A stretch of 64,000 nucleotides of DNA from CAZUZS01 sp964624795 (GTDB lineage: Bacteria; Calditrichota; Calditrichia; RBG-13-44-9): positions 5,411-69,410 of the forward strand of contig CAZUZS010000018.1 of NCBI GenBank assembly GCA_964624795.1. Reading direction: 5' to 3'. Under the pieces are notes generated by a model. The model was given only the letters and a program-made list of their open reading frames with translations. It was not told the DNA's origin and ran no database searches. A program made the translations under genes and the position numbers. Positions 16,243 through 25,809 of this stretch are shown here, in pieces; the stretch's first letter is position 1; each line of letters opens with the position of its first letter.

Positions 16243-17157
16243 TTAGTGTCGCCTTCCGGATCGGGAACTGCTGCTTCGGGAAGAACTGGAGGAACTGCTT
16301 CTTGATCCGGAAGAACCGGATGAGCGGCCACCCGAGGAACCTCTTACCGCTGAGCGCGACCCAGAACTGCCGCGTGAACTGCTACGTGGGGTGTATCCAC
16401 CCGAGGAACCGGATGATGATCGGCTTGGCCCGCGGTAAGCCGGACGGCTATGGCTACTGGAGCGGGTTCGGCTATTGGTCACAGTGCCTTGCCGGGAAGA
16501 AGAGCGATCTGCCGTATTCCCGGAAGACCTGATGATTCGCCTTGCGGAGCTAGATCGAACAATATGTCCCTGATTTCTGTTGGTCTGATCATTTGTCGCA
16601 TATCCGGTACTTCTGCGGATAATTCTGCGGTTATCTGTTACACCGGTACTGCGATCGCCTGTGGATGAGGTATTTCCCCGAGCAATTCGGCGGTTCGGAT
16701 TTTCGGATCGCCTGTTCCACGACCGTTTGTGATAATCCCGGGATGAATAATGATACCAGTCATTGTATCCGTAATATGGATAACCACTATAATAACCCGG
16801 GTAATAATAACCATATCCGGCGGTGAGGAAGGGATAGCAGCAGCGGCCGTACCACCCCCAGGGGTACCAGTAGGGATCCCAGGAAGAGTAGGAGTAACTG
16901 AGGAAGAGTCCCCATCGCGGTGGAAAATCCCAATACCATGGATCGTAATATGAATCATATGCGTAAGGAGAACCAATGTAATAGTTATAAACATTCCCAT
17001 CGCCAACTAATGTACTGTCTTCAGCGTAATAATTTTCGTCATAATTGCTGGCATAACCATTTTCCGAACTGCGATCCGCCATTTGGAGTTGTGTGTAACA
17101 CCCCGCGAAAGCAAAAATTAAAAAGACCAAAAATACATGAACTAAAAAACGTCTCAT
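16243..17157 (-). CDS. Tyr/Trp-rich lipoprotein with Ser/Arg repeat tail
   Basis: A 304-residue protein of no recognised family. A short basic start and hydrophobic core end in the lipobox FAGC. The domain at about residues 30-150 is extraordinarily rich in Tyr, Trp, Pro and Gly, for example WDPYWYPWGWYGRCCYPF and YYPGYYSGYPYYGYN. The C-terminal half is Arg/Ser-rich, with recurring RRIIR and SSSRSSS blocks and a final GRRH, so it is strongly basic and likely disordered. The start at 17157 is chosen for the perfect AAAGGAGGTAGTT upstream. First gene of the operon with the haem-motif lipoprotein and the outer-membrane barrel. A surface-exposed or carbohydrate/nucleic-acid-binding role is possible but unproven. 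Confidence 0.75.
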   Translation of the reverse strand: MRRFLVHVFLVFLIFAFAGCYTQLQMADRSSENGYASNYDENYYAEDSTLVGDGNVYNYYIGSPYAYDSYYDPWYWDFPPRWGLFLSYSYSSWDPYWYPWGWYGRCCYPFLTAGYGYYYPGYYSGYPYYGYNDWYHYSSRDYHKRSWNRRSENPNRRIARGNTSSTGDRSTGVTDNRRIIRRSTGYATNDQTNRNQGHIVRSSSARRIIRSSGNTADRSSSRQGTVTNSRTRSSSHSRPAYRGPSRSSSGSSGGYTPRSSSRGSSGSRSAVRGSSGGRSSGSSGSRSSSSSSSRSSSSRSGRRH

Positions 17158-17822
17158 AACTACCTCCTTTGTCCGTCTACTCAACTTTTACGGACACGAA
17201 ATATATGTTGTTCCTACTTGTTACATAATACGCTATATCACATTTGAAATCAATACAAAATTTTAGTAGCAGTGCCTTCTGACAACATTTCGGGAGAAGG
17301 TAAGATGCGGGGAATGAAGCAAAATTTTATCATTGGATGAACCCAAGAATTCGATATCCGGAGAGCGAGATGCCACATCATTTCAGATACTCCAGACGCG
17401 AAAAAGGAAATCGCCATATTTGCTGTTAATAAAAGGTGACTCTTTTGTAATTCTTCTTACTGAACCTTTTCAGACTTTGACGATTAAAAGAATTTAGAAA
17501 GAAATGACATCTGCGGTAAATCGGCTAATTATTGTTTTGAATCGGAGGTAATTGATTGGAAGCCGAAAAGAAAAATGGACGAGTATTTGTGCATCCATAG
17601 AACTATGAAAATATAATAAACTAAGGCGGTTTGTCGATAATAACAAAAGCCGGGAACTTCATGGAAGCAAATAAAATGTATGAGTTATCAAAATTATTCT
17701 CCGTCACTTGCCATTCCGATAAAGAGATTAGCTTGTAGAAGGTGGTTTAAGGGTTGCTTAGGATGAGTTGAAAATGTAAATTGTCGAAAGATGTCTTATA
17801 AATAGAAAGAGGTTCGAATAAT
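17158..17822. other. Long divergent intergenic region upstream of clpC
   Basis: There are 665 bases without a convincing gene, between the Tyr/Trp-rich lipoprotein (minus) and clpC (plus). A weak sigma70-like pair TTGCTT (17754-17759) and TAAATT (17777-17782) with a 17-base spacer lies about 40 bases before clpC. I see no CIRCE or CtsR-type operator and no tRNA. The length leaves room for a long leader or a small RNA, but no clear structure was found. Confidence 0.4.
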
Positions 17823-20297
17823 ATGTTGGGGTTTTCAATGAGAAATAATTTCACCAGCAGGGTGCAAAAGGTTATCAGATATTCCAAAGAAGAGGCTATG
17901 CGTCTTGGGCACGATTATATCGGAACTGAGCATCTGATGCTTGGCATAATAAAAGAAGGTGAAGGCATCGCGATAAAGATTCTGAAAAACTTATCGGTGG
18001 AAATTGATAAGTTGAAGCAGCGTCTGGAAGAGGCCTCCGGGCCGGCAGGGGGAATGATGACCCTTGGAAACCTGCCATTATCCAAGCGGGCAGAAAAGGT
18101 CTTGAAGGTGACGTATCTGGAGGCAAAAAATTTTAAGTCCGACATCATAGGTACCGAGCATCTTCTTCTTTCTCTTCTGAAGGAGAAAGAAGGGCTTGCG
18201 GCGCAGGTGCTGATGAGCTTTAATATTGATTACAACGTGGTTTATACAGAATTAAAGAATATTTTAGAGGGGAAACCTTCCATGTCATACGCTTCACAAC
18301 AACGAACGGCACAGAAAGTCAAGACGCCTGCCCTGGATCATTTTGGGCGGGATTTGACGCAACTTGCCATGCAGGGAAAATTGGATCCTATTATTGGGCG
18401 AGATAAAATTATCGAAAGAGTGGCGCAGATACTCAGCCGCAGGAAGAAAAATAACCCGGTCCTGATCGGTGAGCCAGGTGTTGGTAAAACAGCGGTTGCG
18501 GAAGGGTTAGCGCTGCGAATAAACAGCCGCAAAGTACCGCGGGTTCTCCATAATAAACGAATCGTCGCTCTGGACATGGGAAGTATCGTGGCCGGCACCA
18601 AATACCGGGGTCAGTTTGAGGAGCGGATGAAAGCCATCATGAGCGAATTGGAAAAAGCTGACGATGTTATTCTTTTTATTGATGAGTTGCACACAATAGT
18701 GGGCGCCGGCGGCGCGTCAGGATCGCTGGACGCCTCGAACATGTTCAAACCGGCATTGGCACGCGGCGAGCTGCAGTGTATTGGGGCCACCACGCTGGAT
18801 GAATATCGCATGTATATCGAGAAAGACGGTGCATTGGAACGCAGATTCCAGAAAGTCATAATCGAACCGACCTCTGCTGAGGAAACACTCGAAATCCTGC
18901 GGTGCATCAAATCCAAGTATGAAGAACACCATCATGTAACATATACAGATGAAGCGTTGCTAACGACAATTCGTTTGAGCGAGCGGTACATCACAGATAA
19001 GTTCTTCCCCGATAAAGCAATTGATGTTCTGGATGAAACGGGCTCCAGGGTTCACATTTCCAGTATTGTCGTGCCCAAGGAAATTCTGGATCTTGAGCAG
19101 CGAATCGAGAAAGTCCGCCAGGAGAAAGAACAGTATGCCAGGCAGCAGGATTTTGAACGGGCCGCCAAAATGAGGGACGTGGAGCGGAGACTGCAGGAAG
19201 AGTTGGTCTTCGAGCGCAACAAGTGGGAAAGGGAAGAGGAAACCAACGTTGCCCCGGTGGGCGAGGAGGATATCGCCGAGGTGGTGTCCATGATGACCGG
19301 AATTCCGGTGCAGCGTGTGGCCAAGAGCGAGTCAGCAAAACTCATCGATTTGGAAAACGGCGTTGAGAAAAAGGTTATCGGGCAGGACGAAGCTATCAAA
19401 ACGATCGCCAAGGCGATCCGCCGCTCCCGGACCGGGCTGAAAGACCCCAATCGGCCAATCGGCTCGTTCATGTTCCTGGGACCGACTGGTGTTGGAAAGA
19501 CACATCTTGCCAAAATCTTGGCCGAATATCTTTTCGAGAGAAAAGACGCCTTGATCCGAATCGACATGTCGGAATATATGGAAAAATTCTCGGTCTCCAG
19601 GCTGGTTGGTTCCCCCCCGGGATACGTGGGATACGAAGAGGGCGGACAGCTTACCGAGCAGGTGCGCCGCCATCCCTACGCAGTTATTTTGTTTGACGAG
19701 CTGGAGAAAGCGCACCCCGATGTATTTAACATTCTGTTACAGGTGCTGGACGACGGGCAGCTTACCGATAGTCTTGGCAGGCGCGTGGATTTCCGCAATA
19801 CCATACTGATACTTACCTCCAACGCCGGAACTCGTGAGATTAAGAAAAGTCTGTCCATCGGTTTCGGACAAAAAGAGGAGCACACCGAACACAGCGTAAT
19901 GCGGGAAAAAATCACGCAGGAACTCAGGCGGCTTTTTAACCCGGAATTCCTGAACCGGTTGGATGATTTCATCTTTTTCAAGAAATTAACCAAAAAAGAG
20001 ATTGTCAAAATTGTGGACTTGTTGATTTCCGAAATGAGCACCAGGCTGTTGGAGAGGAATATCTCTCTGGAATTGACCGATGGCGCCAAAGAATTTATCG
20101 CGGACCAGGGTTACGACCCGGTTCTGGGCGCACGACCATTAAAAAGAGCCATTCAGAAGAATGTTGAAGATCCACTGGCCGACGAGATCCTGAAAGGCCG
20201 CTTTAATGACGGTTGCACGATCAAGGTTAAAATGAAGAACAAGAATGAGCTGGGTTTCTATCTGGTGGAAGATAACAAGAACGTAAATGTAAACTGA
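17823..20297 (+). CDS. clpC: ATP-dependent Clp protease ATP-binding subunit ClpC
   Basis: An 824-residue AAA+ unfoldase that feeds proteins to ClpP. Two N-terminal Clp repeats occupy residues 1-145 (both with the xxIGTEHLxL signature). The first AAA+ module has Walker A GEPGVGKT (216-223) and Walker B VILFIDE. A UVR domain (about 430-465) marks ClpC rather than ClpB. The second module has GPTGVGKT (553-560) and VILFDE, then the ClpP-docking loop IGF (679-681). Size and layout are complete. An in-frame ATG at 17838 (MRNNFTSRVQKV) matches the usual family start and may be the real one; AGAGG precedes the first ATG by 10 bases. No adapter gene (mcsA/B) or repressor ctsR is adjacent. A strong terminator follows. 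Confidence 0.95.
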   Translation: MLGFSMRNNFTSRVQKVIRYSKEEAMRLGHDYIGTEHLMLGIIKEGEGIAIKILKNLSVEIDKLKQRLEEASGPAGGMMTLGNLPLSKRAEKVLKVTYLEAKNFKSDIIGTEHLLLSLLKEKEGLAAQVLMSFNIDYNVVYTELKNILEGKPSMSYASQQRTAQKVKTPALDHFGRDLTQLAMQGKLDPIIGRDKIIERVAQILSRRKKNNPVLIGEPGVGKTAVAEGLALRINSRKVPRVLHNKRIVALDMGSIVAGTKYRGQFEERMKAIMSELEKADDVILFIDELHTIVGAGGASGSLDASNMFKPALARGELQCIGATTLDEYRMYIEKDGALERRFQKVIIEPTSAEETLEILRCIKSKYEEHHHVTYTDEALLTTIRLSERYITDKFFPDKAIDVLDETGSRVHISSIVVPKEILDLEQRIEKVRQEKEQYARQQDFERAAKMRDVERRLQEELVFERNKWEREEETNVAPVGEEDIAEVVSMMTGIPVQRVAKSESAKLIDLENGVEKKVIGQDEAIKTIAKAIRRSRTGLKDPNRPIGSFMFLGPTGVGKTHLAKILAEYLFERKDALIRIDMSEYMEKFSVSRLVGSPPGYVGYEEGGQLTEQVRRHPYAVILFDELEKAHPDVFNILLQVLDDGQLTDSLGRRVDFRNTILILTSNAGTREIKKSLSIGFGQKEEHTEHSVMREKITQELRRLFNPEFLNRLDDFIFFKKLTKKEIVKIVDLLISEMSTRLLERNISLELTDGAKEFIADQGYDPVLGARPLKRAIQKNVEDPLADEILKGRFNDGCTIKVKMKNKNELGFYLVEDNKNVNVN

Positions 20298-20331
20298 GAC
20301 TTACATTATTTGATAAAAGGGTTAGCAGAAT

Positions 20332-20363
20332 GCCCGGGCATGAAAAGTGTCCGGGCTTTTTTT
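20332..20363 (+). terminator. Intrinsic terminator of clpC
   Basis: GCCCGGGCA (20332-20340) pairs with TGTCCGGGC (20348-20356) across a 7-base loop, with one G-T pair, and is followed by seven T. It lies 35 bases after the clpC stop. Confidence 0.9.
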
Positions 20364-20541
20364 ATCAATGAATGTTAACCATTCAGGCGTCAGGCTAATC
20401 ATTTTTCTCATTTCAGCGTAGCTCTGCAAATTTTCGTTTTTTTTATTTCATATTTCAATTCAAAGCATTAAAATAAAGAGTAAGCCGAAAAAAAGAGGAA
20501 CAATCTCTCTGCTCCGGGTTTGGGGAAGCAAGAAGGATGTT

Positions 20542-20901
20542 ATGGCAGGTCACATTCGAATTGAGAAGTATGACTTCGGGTACATTATCATAGATGGCAC
20601 CATCTATCGTTCGGACATCATTCTCTACCCGGATCACGTGGATGATTCCTGGTGGCGCAGGGAAGGTCATCTCCTGATCCCGGACGATCTCCCCTTTCTT
20701 AATGAAAATCCACCAAAACTCCTGGTGGTTGGCCAGGGGAAATACGGATATATGAAAATCAGCTTTCGCATGGAGGAACATCTGCGGCGGTTGGATATCA
20801 AGCTCAGATCAGCTAAAAGCGATGATGCCGTGAATATTTATAATGAGCTTTGGGCTGCAGGAGAGAGAAAAATTGGCGGCGCGTTTCATCTGACTTGCTG
20901 A
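20542..20901 (+). CDS. Mth938-fold (DUF498/NDUFAF3-like) protein
   Basis: A 119-residue soluble protein. The pattern fits the Mth938-like domain: an early IDGTIYRSDIILYP, the WWRREGHLL segment, then PPKLLVVGQGKYGYMKI and VNIYNEL near the end. Relatives include the mitochondrial complex I assembly factor NDUFAF3 and small archaeal and bacterial proteins of unknown biochemical role. The start is supported by AGAAGGATGTT upstream. It stands alone between the clpC terminator and comEC; a link to respiratory complex assembly is only by homology. Confidence 0.8.
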   Translation: MAGHIRIEKYDFGYIIIDGTIYRSDIILYPDHVDDSWWRREGHLLIPDDLPFLNENPPKLLVVGQGKYGYMKISFRMEEHLRRLDIKLRSAKSDDAVNIYNELWAAGERKIGGAFHLTC

Positions 20902-21063
20902 GACCGGTGGTGCGTCAGGGATTAGATTAAATCATATTTTTCAACTCCCGCCAGTGCTCTTTGAGTGCACCAAAACAGCACTGTTTCGCCGATGGAATTT
21001 TCACTCAGCAAACAACCCAATAATTGAGCTGCTATAAAAAATGGATGAAGAAAGAAGAAAAAG

Positions 21064-23451
21064 TTGAGGGAAAAATTCGCACATTACCCCGGTGCACTTC
21101 TCGCCTTTGGGCTGGCTGCAGGCATCGTAATCGAGAGATATTTGGCTATCCCGATACTTCCGCTCCTGGCAATATTCATTATTGCGACCATTCTGGCGCT
21201 TTTGCTCAGGAAACATGCTTGGCCCGCATTATTGTTCTCCATTATGTTCATCCTGGCAGGAAGCGTAAGCTACCGCTTGTGGGCAGACAGCCATATACAA
21301 CACCCACTTCTGCAATTTTTCCCGCTTGAAAATGCATCCATTAACGGCACTATTCTCAAACCGCCCTCTGCTGGAAAACCGGAAATGATTATCAGAAGCG
21401 AAGAAATCATTGCGGAAGAAAGTGCTCTCCGCATTCAGCAGAATTTCATTGTCAAATTAAGAAAGGCCCGCAGCGCGGTGCTTCCGGGAGATCGGGTTGA
21501 GTTGAAAAACGTCCGCATCGAACACCTGCCGCCGCTCCGCAATCCCGGCCAGTTCAACTACGGATCGTACCTGCGGGAACGCGGCATTCTGGGAATGGTC
21601 AGGATGACAACAGCCTCATCAATACACTATTCTGCCACTGAAGAGAAATTCCTGCCCTCCCGTTTTCTCTATTCTCTCCGTGAAAATCTGTCCTCCCAAA
21701 TTAGAAAAATGCTGCCACCGGAAGCGGCCTCCTTTCTGACAGGCATTTTGCTGGGCGAAAAAGAAGGTATATCGCGTGAGGTAAAATCCGATTTTCAAAA
21801 CAGCGGGGTTGCCCACGTTTTAGCAATCAGCGGGCTGCATGTCGGTTTTGTGGTTATCATAATCCATATTCTTCTCTCATTTCTGCCAATCGGCTTTCGC
21901 TGGCATAATATCCTGACAATTGCTTTTTTGTCATTCTATATGCTGCTCACCGGCGCCAATCCGCCGGTGGTTCGGGCAACGTTGATGGTTGCCATATATC
22001 TGATTGGCAAAAATTTAGAGCGAGTGCCAAATGTTTACAATACGATTTTCACTGCTGCCTGCATCATTCTCCTGTTGCAACCGCAGCAATTATTCCTGGC
22101 AGGTTTCCAGTTTTCATTCGTGGCAGTTCTCTCCATCATCTATTTTTATCGGGCATTAAAGCCCCTGGAATCGAAAGCGATGCAGCTTTTCGGTTCCGGA
22201 AAATCCGGAAAATGGGTGAAGAATCTGATCATCACCCCATTCCTGGTTTCGCTGTCTGCCCAACTGGGAACCATTCCGCTGATGGCTGTTTATTTTCACA
22301 AAATACCTTTGATATCATTCGTCTTAAACCTGATTGCCATTCCCCTGGTCGGTCTCATCGTTCCGCTCGGATTTCTGGCTGTTAGCATCTCCTATCTTTC
22401 CTTTAGTCTGGCTGTTCCGGTCAGCAGTTTGCTGGCGAGTATCATTCAAGCGCTAATAAACATTGTGCACCTGGCTGCAAACCTGCCCTGGAGCTATTTC
22501 AACCTGCCTGACTTTACAATTTTTGCGGTGATTCTTTATCTGTTGATCTTGTGGCTGGTATTTACCTGGACGAGCGAGCCAAATCTCCAGGTGAGAAAAC
22601 CCGCATTGATCGCGATTGTCGCAGGTTTTCTGTGGCTTATCGCCCCTCGTGCATATCATCCCGAAATTCTAACTTTGGATGTTGGTCAGGCAGAAGCCAG
22701 CCTGGTTCGCACTTCCGAAAACAAATTGCTGCTGTTCGACGCCGGTTCCGCATCACCCGAATGGGACAACGGCCGTAGCGTTATTTTCCCTGCAATTCAA
22801 CGGATGGGCAAACTGCATTTGGACAAAGTTATTATCAGCCACCCACATGCCGATCACATTGGAGGTATGTTCTCTTTAATAGAGCTGGTGGATATTGATT
22901 CGGTCTATCTTCCCGATCTCAGAACATATTATTTTCTGCAGGACAGCCTGCTGCGGGAATTGGGTAATCACCATATTCCGGTGCGATTGCTAAAAATGGG
23001 AGACATCGTGCGGGTAGATGCAAAAACCCGCATTTTCATCCTGGCGCCGTTCACAAAATTCAGGGAACCTTCCGGTACAAGCGGCTCCCAGATCAACAAC
23101 ACATCGCTGGTTGCGCTGCTCAAAACAGGCAATGCATCAATCCTGTTCACCGGCGATGCGGAACTTCCGGTGGAGACTCGTTTGGCAGAATGGGGCTCAC
23201 TTGCGCACAGCGAAATTCTGAAGGCCGGACATCACGGCAGCGGCACTTCTTCCGGCCAACAGTTCCTGGAGCAGGTCTCTCCGCAATTTTGCATCATCCC
23301 GGTGGGCAGGAATAATCGTTACGGCCACCCCGGAAAAGACGTTTTGAACCGCTTGAGGAATTTAGGGATAAGGTACTTCAGAACAGATTTTGATGGCGCA
23401 GTTTGGCTCCGACTGCGAAATAAGGAGTGGAATGAGGTTCGGTGGCGCTAA
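21064..23451 (+). CDS. comEC: DNA internalisation-related competence protein ComEC/Rec2
   Basis: A 795-residue inner-membrane channel for uptake of single-stranded DNA in natural transformation. An N-terminal DUF4131-type region (OB-like, about 30-170) is followed by the Competence domain. That domain has the conserved LAISGLHVG and LTGANPPVVRA motifs within about ten membrane helices. The C-terminal metallo-beta-lactamase-like domain starts near residue 535, with TLDVGQAEASLV, HPHADHIGG (about 593-601), LFTGDAE and KAGHHGSGTSS; this domain is a candidate nuclease for the non-transported strand. The only usable start in this frame is the TTG at 21064, because a stop lies at 21046. No other competence gene is adjacent. 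The stop overlaps the convergent next gene by three bases. Confidence 0.93.
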   Translation: MREKFAHYPGALLAFGLAAGIVIERYLAIPILPLLAIFIIATILALLLRKHAWPALLFSIMFILAGSVSYRLWADSHIQHPLLQFFPLENASINGTILKPPSAGKPEMIIRSEEIIAEESALRIQQNFIVKLRKARSAVLPGDRVELKNVRIEHLPPLRNPGQFNYGSYLRERGILGMVRMTTASSIHYSATEEKFLPSRFLYSLRENLSSQIRKMLPPEAASFLTGILLGEKEGISREVKSDFQNSGVAHVLAISGLHVGFVVIIIHILLSFLPIGFRWHNILTIAFLSFYMLLTGANPPVVRATLMVAIYLIGKNLERVPNVYNTIFTAACIILLLQPQQLFLAGFQFSFVAVLSIIYFYRALKPLESKAMQLFGSGKSGKWVKNLIITPFLVSLSAQLGTIPLMAVYFHKIPLISFVLNLIAIPLVGLIVPLGFLAVSISYLSFSLAVPVSSLLASIIQALINIVHLAANLPWSYFNLPDFTIFAVILYLLILWLVFTWTSEPNLQVRKPALIAIVAGFLWLIAPRAYHPEILTLDVGQAEASLVRTSENKLLLFDAGSASPEWDNGRSVIFPAIQRMGKLHLDKVIISHPHADHIGGMFSLIELVDIDSVYLPDLRTYYFLQDSLLRELGNHHIPVRLLKMGDIVRVDAKTRIFILAPFTKFREPSGTSGSQINNTSLVALLKTGNASILFTGDAELPVETRLAEWGSLAHSEILKAGHHGSGTSSGQQFLEQVSPQFCIIPVGRNNRYGHPGKDVLNRLRNLGIRYFRTDFDGAVWLRLRNKEWNEVRWR

Positions 23452-24830
23452 AATGAGTGCAGCCCGGAAGCTTTCTGATTTTTCATCAGCGTAAGCGGCC
23501 GGACAAGAAAAAATTCTCCCGAGCCGGAATAATCTTCGAATACAATCTGGATGGCAGGATTGGAATATTGCCAAATCTCCAACGTTACGGAGCTCATCGG
23601 ATCTTGCTGCCGGATAATTTTGCTCGGCTCACCGTAAAGCAGGAAAATCCTTCCCTGGTCGGTAAAGTCGCCTTCCGCAGAATCGTCCCGTCGATATCGG
23701 GCTTCGGCGCAGGCATATCGCTGGTAATATTCCTTCATCGTCTCATTTATTTCGGTCAATGGAGTTCGGTCTTTTTGTTTCCAGAAGAGGTTCAGTCCGG
23801 CCTGGCGTTGGGATTGTGGCATGGTTTCCAGTTTCGTTAATTCTTCCGGTGTTGCCACAAATCTTAGCTCATGCAAAACCTGCGAGAATGGTTTGAACTG
23901 CAGGTCCACCGGGCTTTGGTAAACCCAGAAATTCTTTCTTCGGCGCATCGTGGGATTTCCATTTTTTCCAAGCAGGCGGATTATCAACTCATATTCTCCC
24001 GCCGCATACTGTGCGGTATTCAGAGTCGAGAACACGCAGACCTTCTTCTCTTTTAATTTTTGCCTGCCGCTGGAGATCAGCTTCTCTTTGCCTTTCAGGT
24101 TCCTGACCGAAATATTGTAGGTAATCGAATCATTCATCGCAAAATCGTTATCATAGACTTCAAAATAATAGAAAAGCGCTTTTTGATTGGCGCCGAAAAC
24201 GGCTGCCGGAAACGGCGATATGCCCTCAGCTTCGTTCTTTTCATTATCCGGCTTAACTTTCCCCGCCAGGAGAATCTCGCTCATCGTTAGCGAAGCCCTG
24301 TTCAGGCCACGCACCTGGATGTGTTTTTCGATAACACGTTTGACATTGCGACAGTCGTCGGCAACCCCGATCATCAGCCGATAGTCGCCAACCGGCAAAT
24401 CAAGCGGCAGCCGAATAAGCCGATGCTGGGTGGGACCAGGTGATAAATCAGCAGTGTTCATGCGCAAAGTATCGCTAATCAGTTGCCTGCCGTAGAAACT
24501 TCCCCTGCTATCGTAAATCGAGATATCCAGTTGATAGCTCGCCCACATCCTGTTTTTATACTGCCGGTATTCCATTTCAGATGGTGTGGTTTGGATGAAA
24601 AGAACACTTAGCGGATTTTCCTTCTCATCATCCCACCCATTCCAGTAATCCACAAAAACCTGAAATCCGGTGCTCTGGTTTTGATAATCCATGTAGCTTT
24701 GGGCGCTAATATTATGGAGTGGCAATACTGGTAAGAGTATTCCAAGAGCCAGTAATCCGATAGGAAATAACGGCTTACAAAGGGTGCGGTGAAATCTTTC
24801 CAACCATTTCGAATATGACGTCCGTGTCAT
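23448..24830 (-). CDS. GWxTD-type exported protein
   Basis: A 460-residue protein with an N-terminal signal (hydrophobic core LFPIGLLALGILLPVLPL, then SAQ). The middle has beta-sandwich-like character. The C-terminal region (about 340-450) matches the GWxTD domain: YYQRYACAEARYRRD, then GDFTDQGRIFLLYGEPSKI, then LEIWQY and FVFED-like IVFEDYSGSGEF. The eponymous GWxTD is degenerate here (GDFTD). The family is common in Ignavibacteria, Calditrichota, KSB1 and some other phyla, and its function is unknown. The ATG follows GAGGACCCGAA. The 3' end overlaps that of comEC on the opposite strand by three bases. Confidence 0.8.
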   Translation of the reverse strand: MTRTSYSKWLERFHRTLCKPLFPIGLLALGILLPVLPLHNISAQSYMDYQNQSTGFQVFVDYWNGWDDEKENPLSVLFIQTTPSEMEYRQYKNRMWASYQLDISIYDSRGSFYGRQLISDTLRMNTADLSPGPTQHRLIRLPLDLPVGDYRLMIGVADDCRNVKRVIEKHIQVRGLNRASLTMSEILLAGKVKPDNEKNEAEGISPFPAAVFGANQKALFYYFEVYDNDFAMNDSITYNISVRNLKGKEKLISSGRQKLKEKKVCVFSTLNTAQYAAGEYELIIRLLGKNGNPTMRRRKNFWVYQSPVDLQFKPFSQVLHELRFVATPEELTKLETMPQSQRQAGLNLFWKQKDRTPLTEINETMKEYYQRYACAEARYRRDDSAEGDFTDQGRIFLLYGEPSKIIRQQDPMSSVTLEIWQYSNPAIQIVFEDYSGSGEFFLVRPLTLMKNQKASGLHSF

Positions 24831-25080
24831 TTCGGGTCCTCACATATTGTTTACCTTTTCATCATCGACCCCCTATTTCAAATATTTAATGAAAACAGGA
24901 CAATTTTTTTGACAAAAAATAATATTGGTTAAATGAAGCCCTCGATTGGATAGCAACCGGAGGTTGAATTCGGTGAAGTAATTCTGTCCTGGATCTGAGT
25001 TTTGGAATTAGGCAGGGTCCAGATATCAAGGAAGGCAACATTGACTAACGGTTTCACCCGACCAAGAGAGAACCCGGAAA

Positions 25081-25809
25081 TCAATGTTCGTCCACTTCAC
25101 CACGCATGGGAACGAAACGAACCGGCAGTTTCTTCTCTTTTTGCAATCCTTCGTCGGTTTGCCGGAACAGGTAAAGTTCCTGGTAGTATTCGCCGATCGG
25201 GATGATCATGCGACCGCCGATTTTCAATTGCCCAATCAGCGGTTGCGGAACATGGTCTGGTGCGGCAGTCACAATGATGGCGTCGAACGGAGCCTTCTCG
25301 AGCCAGCCACGGTAGCCGTCGCCGACCTTAAATTGAATATTGCTGTAACCCAATGATTGCAGTGTTTGGGCGGTGTGCTCCGACAAATCCGGCAATATTT
25401 CAATCGTAAATACCGAATCGCACAACTCAGCGAGAATGGCTGCCTGGTAGCCGCTGCCCGTCCCGATTTCAAGCACACGCTCACCGCCGCCGAGCTTAAG
25501 CTGCTCAGTCATGTAGGCTACAATATAGGGTTGCGAAATACTCTGCCCCTCCCCAATTGGCAGCGGCTCATCCGTATAAGCCTGTTTTTGCAGGTTGCGG
25601 GCAACAAATTTATGACGGGGAACTTTTCTGAAAACTTCAAGAATTCGCTGATCTTTCACACCCCGCGATTCAATCTGCTTTTCCACCATTTCCAACCGCA
25701 TTTTCTGAAACTTGTCTTCCTGTTCATCCATTTGTTTTTCTCCTGCCTGTTGGCAAATTGCACCTAAAACCGGGATGAGCAAAAAGTACCACGTAGGCTT
25801 CATCTGTTT
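25081..25809 (-). CDS. pcm: Protein-L-isoaspartate O-methyltransferase, possibly exported
   Basis: It repairs isoaspartyl residues in aged proteins by methylating them with S-adenosylmethionine. The family marks are present: MVEKQIESRGV, then PRHKFV, the substrate-loop IGEGQSISQPYIVAYMTE, the SAM-binding VLEIGTGSGYQAAIL, and the FDAIIVTAAPDHVP block. The start is uncertain. An ATG at 25731 has AGGAG eight bases upstream and gives a normal 216-residue cytosolic enzyme. The frame stays open upstream and there encodes MKQMKPTWYFLLIPVLGAIC, which looks like a signal or lipoprotein peptide; that start is used here. A further ATG lies at 25857. Exported PCMTs occur in several phyla, so both forms are plausible. 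Confidence 0.85.
   Translation of the reverse strand, partial: KQMKPTWYFLLIPVLGAICQQAGEKQMDEQEDKFQKMRLEMVEKQIESRGVKDQRILEVFRKVPRHKFVARNLQKQAYTDEPLPIGEGQSISQPYIVAYMTEQLKLGGGERVLEIGTGSGYQAAILAELCDSVFTIEILPDLSEHTAQTLQSLGYSNIQFKVGDGYRGWLEKAPFDAIIVTAAPDHVPQPLIGQLKIGGRMIIPIGEYYQELYLFRQTDEGLQKEKKLPVRFVPMRGEVDEH

Noticed and set aside
17158..17822. CIRCE or CtsR operator upstream of clpC
   Set aside because: I looked for TTAGCACTC-N9-GAGTGCTAA and for CtsR-type heptad repeats and found neither.
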